From positions 1 through 64,000 of the forward strand of contig RPFO01001921.1 of NCBI GenBank assembly GCA_009746045.1: a stretch of 64,000 nucleotides of DNA, given 5' to 3'. Both the position numbers and the translations under genes were made by a program. Within the stretch, counting starts at the first letter, position 1. Each line of letters opens with the position of its first letter. This document shows positions 56,401 to 64,000 of this stretch, piece after piece. The notes beneath the pieces were generated by a model. It had not been told where the DNA came from. It did not search any database and saw only the letters and a list, made by a program, of their open reading frames with translations. This stretch comes from Mesostigma viride. Lineage: Eukaryota; Streptophyta; Mesostigmatophyceae; Mesostigmatales; Mesostigmataceae.

Positions 56401-57932
56401 GAAGACAAGGGGGGTCGAAGATATGAGGGCAGGCGTGCAGGCGTGGAGGCGTGGAGGCGTGCAGGCGTGGAGGCGTGGAGGCGTGGAGGCGTGGAGGCGT
56501 GGAGGCGTGGAGGCGTGGAGGAGTGGAGGCGTGCAGGCGTGCAGGCGTGCAGGCGTGCAGGCGTGCAGGCGTAGCCAGGGCCAACGGCCAAGCATGCATG
56601 CGCACACGCAAGGGGTTGGCGGGGGGTCACTAGCGCACACATCGCTGCCACGTGGCTGGTTGTGGGACCATCGCGGTTTGCAGCCAGGAAGAGGGGGGCC
56701 CGGAGATGTGGCCGGCACATGGGCCACACCACACGCACGTATACGTGAGCGAAAGAGGGTCGCAAGAGCAGGGCAGGCACCGGCACCACACAGGGCCTAC
56801 AAGCCGACATCGTGTGAGCAACAAAGGCCATGGAATAGGCATGACGCAGCCACAGGTTGTCGTGGTCATCATGATGACATCATGATGATGCCGGTGTGTC
56901 TCTCCTTGTTGCTGCCACGCGCAACCCTAGAGGCCGTGACAGGACTCGGCACCCACATGCCATGGGGAGCAAGCTGTCTGTGAGCGTGACAGGGGCGCCG
57001 CTACTGGGGGGATGAGGCGCATGTGGGTACCGAGTCCTGGCATAGTCTTGTCACCCAACGGTCGACATCGTGAGAAAAACACCTGGCACAATTATTCTAT
57101 CAGTGCTGGCACTTGCGTCACGAGGAGGCGTGCCACGCTGACACAAAAAACTGGTTGTTTGATTGCAGCGTGCACCACGGGGCGGGCTATGGCGGCAACA
57201 CGAGTCCATTTACCGGCCTTTCTTCTCTCTGCCCTAACTGCCCTACTCTGCCCTTTCTTCCTGTTGTGCACATACAGGGATTAAAAGCACTCCGGTGCTC
57301 CGTGACTCCCCAACGGGAGCACGAGTTTAATTACTTAATCGATTTACCGGCCTTGAAGCACCGGCAGTGCAGGCTGCCTGTACTCGCGTCAATTGCGCGC
57401 GCGCGCGGGTTACTCCCAGCACGTGGTGGCCACGGAGCACATAGTGGCCAGGGGTAAGCTGTGGGGTTACACTTTGCTTGAGACACGTGCGTACCAGCCA
57501 GGGGTGGCCGGCCATTTTACCAATTCTGTTGCCATAAGGTACGTAAGGTCAGGACTCAGGTACGACGAACTAATTACTGGACACCCCATGGCACGAGCTG
57601 CAAAGCCCCGCATTCGCGCACCATGCACACACCAATATACACTCTATTCTGTGCACGAGCGAAAGCATGTCCATATTACAAGGCAGTGACGTAAGGTGCA
57701 ATGTCGAGCCAGGAGCTTCCTGGCCGGTCCTCGTACCTCCTGTTGTCTTGACGTATTCGAGCTCGTGCCACTGAATTTCGCCTCCCTCGCTAGCATCTTG
57801 TAATAGGTAAGCAAAAGAGGCCCGCTTTGACATAACAGGCATTTGAGCGGGAGGTAGGGTTTGAGCTACTGTCGCATAATCTGCGCGGACGTCCGAAGCT
57901 GGTACGTCGAGCTCCCTACCTCCAATGGCCAT
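49154..57932 (-). CDS. TKL-like protein kinase, complete, seven exons, 380 aa
   Basis: Exons (minus strand): 57932-57737, 56398-56219, 53652-53412, 52559-52392, 51423-51364, 50215-50029, 49264-49154. All introns are GT-AG, the phases (1,1,2,2,2,0) agree at every junction, and the total is 1143 nt with a TGA stop. The first ~50 residues are unique. The kinase domain then shows the glycine loop GEGAFASVG (65-73), Lys85 in CAVKML, the helix-C Glu in [14 protein letters not shown] (182-189), DFGLC (202-206), MPPE (264-267, in place of APE), Asp279 in VDVYSF, and Arg345 after CWDDDPDK. All catalytic residues are present, so it should be active. The activation segment has an insert: about 60 residues lie between DFG and PPE. 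HRDLK and KRPAF fit plant Ser/Thr or dual-specificity TKL kinases. Substrate and pathway are unknown. Splice sites are predicted from sequence only. Confidence 0.85.
50395..50933. repeat. (GGCGAG)n and (GGCGAT)n hexanucleotide arrays in kinase intron 5
   Basis: GGCGAG runs ~50434-50817 with one interruption near 50615 (GGATCGAGAG), and GGCGAT runs 50818-50933. The whole array lies in the 1148-bp intron between exons 5 and 6. Period six keeps frames open on both strands, giving spurious 200-270-residue ORFs. Confidence 0.97.
52617..52838. repeat. Compound (GGGC)n-(GGAC)n-(GGGT)n microsatellite in kinase intron 3
   Basis: GGGC ~52617-52656, GGAC ~52657-52760, GGGT ~52761-52836. It sits inside the 852-bp intron between exons 3 and 4, ~60 bp before exon 4 on the coding strand. 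Confidence 0.97.
53718..54625. repeat. 39-bp minisatellite, ~23 copies, kinase intron 2
   Basis: Unit of 39 bp containing GGCATGGCGCACAGCACACT and CGATGGTTCCAAGGCAAGG. Two units have an extra GGCAA. Substitutions are few (CGATCG, CATACT, CGATTG). The 13-codon period produces long open frames in several frames, but it lies in an intron by splice phase. Confidence 0.95.
54745..55935. repeat. 36-bp minisatellite, ~33 copies, kinase intron 2
   Basis: Unit of 36 bp containing GTCTGCCCTGCCATGCGTGA and TGACGACAAGCATCGC. Variation is limited to a few sites (CATCGT, CACCGT, CCGTGC). The 12-codon period keeps frames open on both strands (up to 863 residues), with no sign of a real protein. Confidence 0.95.
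56420..56576. repeat. 9-bp minisatellite (GGCGTGGAG/GGCGTGCAG)n in kinase intron 1
   Basis: About 17 units of nine bases, starting only ~20 bp from the exon-2 acceptor on the coding strand (CTCCACGCC/CTGCACGCC), so it occupies the branch-point zone of this intron. Confidence 0.95.
57180..57340 (+). mobile_element. LINE 3' end inserted in kinase intron 1
   Basis: 57276-57340 (GGGATTAAAAGCACT, the GTGCTCCGTGACTCCCC, AAC, GGGAGCACGAG hairpin, then TTTAATTACTTAA) is nearly identical to 15106-15160. The orientation is antisense to the kinase. Only the end of the LINE is present. Confidence 0.75.
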
Positions 57933-59213
57933 GTATACGACCGAATTTCGACGATCAAAATCACGCAGCTATTAAAAACATGTCTAATAAATTAATCTGC
58001 AAAAGATTGAGCTACCATAGCGCTTCGGTCAGATCTACATGTATCGCGGGGCAACAAACGGCCACGTTCTGCCAACCCTAAAACTAATTTTCTCGTTTCT
58101 TGTGGCCTGCGTTCTCCTTGGGGTGAAGGGCCAGACAGTCAAATTCATTTGACTTGTCGAAAAGACAACTAAGCAAACCGAACTTGATAGTCTGTAGATC
58201 TCAAAATTTTTAAATGTTAGTAATGATGATCCTGCTGGCTCAGGCTGTCAGAGGCTCTTGCCCTGCCCAAACGACAAGTAGGCAAACCGTACCAGGCTCA
58301 GACTTCTTCGTTGCGAAACGAAGAATATCGAACGCCCGGTTGAGGATACACTCGGCCGTTATAGCCATCTCTATCAGTCTGTCTGGCTATGACCGGCGTT
58401 GTTGAGAGCTTTGTTGAGTTGAGTCTATTCCAGCGCCGGTGGTCCGACAACTGGCAAGTTGCAAACACGCACGTTTTTCCGGCAAACAGCCAAACACGCA
58501 CGTTATGGTTCACCGGCGCGGGAATAAACTCAACTCAACTTTTCTTTCCGGGTAAATCAGGGGGTAAATGGGCATTTTTATCAAGTAACGTGCGTGTTTG
58601 CCACTTGCTACCTATTTGAAACTCTACAGTACGGCGGAGCCAATTTTCGGAAGAACCTCACCCTTCTGCTTGCAAATTAGGGACAAATTCGTTGGATGGA
58701 TCCTGGACGCGGCGCGACATGCTTACGGCAGCTTGTTATGATTGGCAGCTTGGTCGGTGCTGGCGACAGGAGAACGGTCCACGACTCACGAGTTCCCAGT
58801 TCCCACGTTCCCCACTGCCTCCTGGGAGTTACCAGGTTTATCGTGTACCAAACTCGTCACGCAATTTCTCGAGCCTGAGCGGAATCATTTGATGGTCGTC
58901 ATCAATTGGACTGTCGGCTTTATCAAGGTGGACATTTTATAGACAGAATTCCATCTCGCAATCCACTGTGTATCAGAGGCGCATACGCTTAAGATGGCAA
59001 GCCATGTCGAGATGGTCATTTTCAGCGCATACATACGCTTTGTAGTGAGTTACAACGCTGATGTAGTCTAACCATACAGCCTGACCATGGACCGCATTGC
59101 ATAGGAAAGTTTACACAATCACAAGGGGGTATCGCCACGGTCGTGTTTGTGGAAGTGTACTACTCGTTATCTCAGGAGAATTTCTCAGCCCGCCCGTGGT
59201 TTCATCGCGTAAA
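57933..59213. promoter_or_regulatory. Shared 1.28-kb intergenic region of divergent kinase and LOV genes
   Basis: It lies between the two start codons. It contains a near-palindrome AGTCAAATTCATTTGACT (58137-58154), two CAAACACGCACGTT copies (58463, 58491), and GGTTCACCGGCGCGGGAAT plus AACTCAACTCAACT at 58506-58540. The last is shared with the region upstream of NRT2. No TATA box is certain. A bidirectional promoter is possible but unproven. Confidence 0.4.
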
Positions 59214-61164
59214 ATGGGTTCTGTCATGCCTGTTGATGAAGAACTTGCATCGGCTCTTGAAAAATTGGAGCACGTGTTTGTCTTATCGGATCCCTCCAAG
59301 AAAGATGATCCCATCGTCTTCGCCAGCGACGGGTTTTTCGAGCTCACGGGATATAGCAAGGAAGAAGTGCTTGGCAGAAACTGCCGATTTCTCCAGGTAC
59401 TAGCACATGTCGCACATTGAATGCCGCCCCTCCTTTTCAGTCGTAACAATCTACGAGCTTGCGGCAGTTTTTAGTACAGGTACGATAATATGAGCCGCTA
59501 ACAATCGGTTCTTAGCACTGGCAATTCGTAAGGGGGGGGGCGGGGGGGAGGAACAATTGGGTCAACTGTTCAGGTCTTCTAAAGCCCAAATTAGGGGTTA
59601 GAGCATGTGTTTCACTACCATGTCGATTGGGGCGAAGGAAGGGTGGACAGATGTGTGGGCTGGGGTTTAGCGCCGCGGTCATCATGATGTTGAAGCAGGA
59701 GCCCTGAGCCTGCCTCGTCCTCCTGCCCTTGCTTCTCCCACCAGGGTCCCAAGACCGACCACCGAGCTATCACTGAGATCCGCGACGCGATAAGAGAGGA
59801 GCGCCCTTGCCAGGTGCGCTACTTGCATGCGCCGCGCTTGCATCTTCCTGCGCCCACATTTGTTGGCCATGTTTCCCTGTTGTGTGACTGGGTGGTTGCC
59901 CATGGTTTTGGGCAACATGTGATGGCCAACCAAACTGTTGACGTCTGGCCCTCTCCCCACTGTAGCCTGCATGCAGCTGATGGCGCAAGGGGGGGGGGGG
60001 GGGGGGGGGAGAGCAATTATGACTGTCAAGAGCGGTTTGTGCCTTTGATGCATGGCACCAAGCAGCGCCACATGGCACTTGCGTTCATGCCCTCGTGTGG
60101 GCAGGTGTAGCGCTGTGGGAGCATGGGGGGTGGGCGGGGCGGGCGGGGTGGGCAGGGTGGGCGGAGTGTTCGGGGTGGGCGGGGTGGGCGGGGTGGGCGG
60201 GGTGGGCGGGGTGGGCGGGTTGGGCGGGGTGGGCGGGGTGGGCGGGGTGGGCGGGGTGGGCGGGGTGGGCGGGGTGGGCGGGGTGGGCGGGGTGGGCGGG
60301 GTGGGCGGGGTGGGCGGGGTGGGCGGGGTGGGCGGGGTGGGCGGGGTGGGTGGGCGGGGTGGGTGGGCGGGGTGGGTGGGCGGGGTGGGCGGGGTGGGAG
60401 AGGTGGGTGGGGTGGGCGGGGTGGGCAAGGTATGAGGTGGGCGAGGTGGGCATTGTCCCTTGGGTGGGTGACGTTACTTCTCCATCCATCGGAGGGGCTT
60501 GCCATAGGGGTGGCCATAGGAGGGGCTGGCCCACCCACGGTGACCATAGGGGGGTTTTGCCCACAGCTACCCACTAGGCACTTCGGGCGGATGGCTCCTG
60601 CGTCCCCAAGTCATGCCCGGCAGTGGCAGGATGAGGAGTGTCTTGTGCCCAAGGGTAGGCTCCCTGCCATTTCTCCACTCCCTCCCTGGCCGTGCATGCG
60701 TGGGCCATGACCAACCGGGGGAGGGGGGGCTGGGGGGTCCACAACAGGTGGCGGGTGTGCAAGGCGTACAGGGCATGGTGTTGAGGGTAATGTGCACCGG
60801 TTTAGTGCATAGGATCTAGTGCTGAAGGCGTGGAGCTCCGGGGCGCAGGAAATGTCCCTCACACCCTATGCACGCGCTGGTTGCCAGGAACGCGGACGTC
60901 TGTTCATTCCCCCACGCATTCCGTCGGCCGTGTTGGGAGAGTGGAAGGGTGCGAACGTTGGGGCAGCCATGGGGAAGGGATTATAAGCAACCGCCGGTGC
61001 TGATGGTTGGACACCTGTGGTTGTCCTCCGCGTTCGACACCTGTCGCTGCCTCCGTGTCCTCGCTTGCTGGGTGACCCACCTGCATTCGCCCCCCTTCCA
61101 GGTGCGCCTGCTCAACTACAAGAAGAACGGGGAGGAGTTTTGGAACCTGTTCCATTTGACGCCG
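59214..61164 (+). CDS. LOV-domain blue-light receptor, 5' part (partial; three exons)
   Basis: Exons 59214-59396, 59745-59813 and 61102-61164 join in phase 0 with GT-AG introns. They encode 105 residues that open a flavin-binding LOV domain. Motifs: HVFVLSDPSKKDDPIVFAS, GFFELTGYSKEEVLGRNCRF with the adduct-forming Cys in GRNCRFLQ, GPKTDHRAITEIRDAIREER, and VRLLNYKKNGEEFWNLFHLT. The short N-terminus before the domain and three-exon split resemble green-algal phototropin LOV1, but a LOV-only, LOV-RGS or other LOV protein cannot be excluded. The last LOV strand (GVQ.D region) and any kinase domain must lie beyond the 1.4-kb G-rich intron; I could not find them before the window ends. Confidence 0.85.
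60120..60435. repeat. (GGGGTGGGC)n 9-bp minisatellite, LOV gene intron 2
   Basis: About 33 units with few variants, lying in the 1288-bp intron between exons 2 and 3. A separate run of ~20 G occurs at 59990-60009 in the same intron. The G-rich strand is the coding strand. Confidence 0.95.
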
Positions 61165-61235
61165 GTACGCAACGCTCGTATAGTCATGTGTACGATGCGA
61201 TGGCTGCACGCACCTGGATGCAGGGGCATGGGCAG

Positions 61236-61419
61236 GGGCCGGGGCCGGGGAAGGGGAAGGGGAAGGGGAAGGGGAAGGGGAAGGGGAAGGGGCCGGGGAA
61301 GGGGCCGGGGAAGGGGAAGGGGAAGGGGAAGGGGAAGGGGAAGGGGAAGGGGAAGGGGAAGGGGAAGGGGAAGGGGAAGGGGAAGGGGAAGGGGAAGGGG
61401 AAGGGGAAGGGGAAGGGCA

Positions 61420-61454
<35 letters not shown>

Positions 61455-62236
61455 ACGGGGTCGGGACGGGGACGGGGACGGGGACGGGGACGGGGACGGG
61501 GACGGGGACAGGGACAGGGACCCCGGGGACGGGGACGGGGACGGGGACGGGGACGGGGACGGGGACGGGGACGGGGACGGGGACGGGGACGGGGACGGGG
61601 ACGGGGACGGGGACGGGGACGGGGACGGGACGGGGGGGACGGGGAGGGGGACGGGAGGGGGACGGGGAGGGGACGGGGAGGGGGAGGGGAGGGGGAGGGG
61701 AGGGGGAGGGGAGGGGAGGGGAGGGGGAGGGGGGAGGGGGAGGGGAGGGGAGGGGGGGGGGAGGGGAGGGGGAGGGGAGGGGGAGGGGGAGGGAGGGGGA
61801 GGGGGAGGGGGGGGGGAGGGGGAGGGGGAGGGGGAGGGGAGGGGGAGGGGGAGGGAGGGGAGGGGAGGGGAGGGGAGGGGAGGGGGAGGGGAGGGGAGGG
61901 GAGGGGAGGGGAGGGGAGGGGAGGGGGAGGGGGAGGGAGGGGGAGGGGGAGGGGGAGCGGAGGCGGAGGCGGAGGCGGAGGCGGAGGCGGAGGCGGAGGC
62001 GGAGGGGGAGGGGAGGAGGGAGGGGAGGGGAGGGGGAGGGGGAGGGGGAGGGGGGAGGGGGGGGGGGGGGGGGGGGGGGGGGAGGGGGAGGGGGGAGGGG
62101 GGAGGGGGGAGGGGGAGGGGGAGGGGGAGGGGGGGGGGAGGGGGGAGGGGGGGGAGGGGGGGGGGAGGGGGGGGGGGAGGGGGGGGGGGGGGGGGGGAGG
62201 GGGGGGAGGGGAGGGGGGGAGGGGGGGAGGGGAGGG

Positions 62237-62278
<42 letters not shown>

Positions 62279-62646
62279 GGGGGAGGGGGAGGGGGGGGGG
62301 GAGGGGGGGGGGGGGGGGGAGGGGGGGGGGGGGAGGGGGAGGGGGGGGGGAGGGGGGGAGGGGGGGAGGGGGAGGGGGGGGGGGAGGGGGGGGAGGGGGG
62401 GGGGGGGGGAGGGGGGGGAGGGGAGGGGGAGGGAGGGAGGGGGGGGAGGGGGGAGGGGGGGGAGGGGGGAGGGGGGGGAGGGGAGGGGGGGGAGGGGGGG
62501 GGGGGGGGGGAGGGGGGGGGGGGGGGGGGGAGGGGGAGGGGGGGAGGGGGGGGAGGGGGGGGAGGGGGGGGAGGGGGGGAGGGGGGGGGGGGGGGGGGAG
62601 GGGGGGAGGGGGGGGAGGGGGGGGGGGGGGAGGGGGGGGGGGGGGC
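61236..62646. repeat. 1.4-kb G-rich tract: GGGGAA, GGGGTC, GGGGAC, GGGGAG, GGAGGC units and G runs
   Basis: Sequential blocks: (GGGGAA)n to ~61416, (GGGGTC)n to ~61450, (GGGGAC)n to ~61630, then GGGGAG/GGGAGG with (GGAGGC)n at 61957-62002, then G runs of up to ~30 broken by single A. It starts 71 bp after the exon-3 donor of the LOV gene, on the coding strand. Long frames (up to 641 residues) are artefacts. Confidence 0.97.
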
Positions 62647-64000
62647 CAGGGGCAGGGCATGCTTACCTGCGAGACATGCATGGCATTTGTACACATTCCT
62701 TTGTGTGAATGGCAGATGCCAGATGCTGCCCTTGTAGCCAGCACACGTGTGCACACCCACCAGAACAGGGTCTACCTGTTTCTGAAGATTTGAGACATTC
62801 TGGGTGGTGGACGCCCGCATAGGCCTCACATCTTGTCATATTTTGTTTGTTTATCTCGGTATATTGGTGGACACGTTTTGGCTTTGTGTGGATACCTGCT
62901 GCCAGCACTGTCAGCGATCTCGCAAGTGGAGCCCGCGCGCCCCCTTGCCCGCCTCTTTCCACATACTCGCCATCTATTGCATAGCATGATGTTGCGCAGC
63001 GTGGCGAGGAAGAGGCCGCAAGTGCAACATTGCATACCCGTGTTCATGCCGCGGCACGGCCGTGTTGCTTTGCCCTCGCTGCCTGAAGTGGCAGCATTCA
63101 CCACGTTGCTGGCTGCTTGTGGCTGTCACCAGTATGTTGTGTGCTGCAGTAGGAGAGGGGACATCCCCCCCTAAAATCGCGCAAGAGCGCGCCCCCTCTT
63201 CTGGCCCAGCGCGCCGCCCGGCTCCAGCCAGAGTGGAAAATGGCCTAATGTGCTCTGCGAGCAAACGGGCTGCGCCGGGTCGAGAACGGCTACTTTGGGA
63301 GTGTGCTATGAGCTACGTTGGTTGTACGACAAGTGGCACTTTTGCTAGCAGCTCTTAGTAGTAAGGGACATTATCATAGTCTCTGAGTAGCAGCAGCTCA
63401 CGGATGATTCATCATGTTGTACTGCAGTGCTCCCACTTCAGGCCGGTTGTTGGTTTAAGCCGGTGCAATGGTGGTTTGGAACTTGAAAGAGCGTAAAGCA
63501 AATGTAATGACGATGCCTGACGCCAGGTCCGGTGTCAGAATCAACAACAACCACTTGACGCCGGCCTGAAAGTTGATACGTCTTCCTAGAATCAACCAAT
63601 ACTTGGTCAGTTTTCAGCGTAACTTGTAAGTACAGCATGGTCAAAGCTGACTCCTGCACTAAAAATCAAGTGTCGGGCCACAAGAGCGGGATCACCAGAG
63701 CGCTCTCCTTTTCCTAAAACCAGGCGCCGGACCGGCGGGAAATGCGCACTCCTGAAACTTGTCCTTGGTGCCGCCCTCAAACATTTCTACCAGAGCGCGC
63801 TGCGTCGCCAAATTTCTGGCGCCGGATCCATTTTTCCCCCAAGAGGGTTTTGGGAGCTCGCTCGACGTCCCGAGGTGCCGCACCGGACCGGTGACGGAGT
63901 GGGCTGTTTTGCCTGGATGTCCCCCCTCCTGCCGCAGTCCTTATCTTGGACTGCACAAAGCCACCCACCACATGATGCCCCCACGCCCACGGCACTGCAT
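62647..64000. other. No recognised gene; probably LOV-gene intron or intergenic DNA
   Basis: I searched for the missing LOV strand and a second LOV or kinase domain and saw none. Short ORFs lack recognisable domains. Confidence 0.35.

Noticed and set aside
61017-62829. Gly/Arg- and Pro-rich ORFs of up to 641 residues
   Set aside because: Translation of the G-rich tract after the LOV exon; no independent evidence.

Overview
This is nuclear DNA from a photosynthetic eukaryote, most likely an alga of the green lineage. The evidence is GT-AG introns that join matching codon phases, an intronless NRT2-type nitrate transporter, a LOV blue-light receptor exon set, a plant-style tyrosine-kinase-like (TKL) protein kinase, and a relic resembling a plant TNP2/CACTA transposase. 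The species cannot be named from the sequence alone. Most of the window is mobile DNA and tandem repeats; host genes are few.

Layout. 1-9.6 kb holds two related satellite arrays in opposite orientation, about 20 copies of a short palindrome centred on CTGCAG, and an intact three-exon gene for a 1029-residue transposase-like protein whose introns also carry the palindrome. 9.1-14 kb has a foldback MITE, a small hypothetical ORF and a decayed CACTA-like transposase. 14-20.7 kb is a nest of LINE fragments (ORF1, ORF2 C-termini, 3' tails) plus a dispersed 1.4-kb repeat. 21.5-23.1 kb is the nitrate transporter. 23.8-25.6 kb is an inverted-repeat element flanked by a 17-bp direct repeat. 26-29 kb holds more LINE relics. 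29.7-34.1 kb is a series of different tandem repeats, followed by a LINE-type ORF1 on the minus strand. 35.6-41.6 kb is tetranucleotide microsatellites, a 184-bp satellite and CCACC-rich low-complexity DNA. 41.6-43.1 kb is the inverted copy of the 1.4-kb repeat. 43.1-47.5 kb has nothing I recognise. 47.5-48.0 kb is another LINE ORF2 end.

49.1-62.6 kb holds two divergent host genes. On the minus strand, seven exons splice in perfect phase to a complete 380-residue protein kinase (57932 to 49154). On the plus strand, three exons from 59214 encode the first part of a LOV domain, which runs into an intron and is not completed in the window. Introns of both genes are packed with micro- and minisatellites, always G-rich on the plus strand where they are GC-skewed. 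The last 1.3 kb has no gene I can support.

Functionally the host genes are unrelated: nitrate uptake, kinase signalling and blue-light sensing. The kinase and LOV genes share a 1.28-kb intergenic region and could share regulation, but this is inference.
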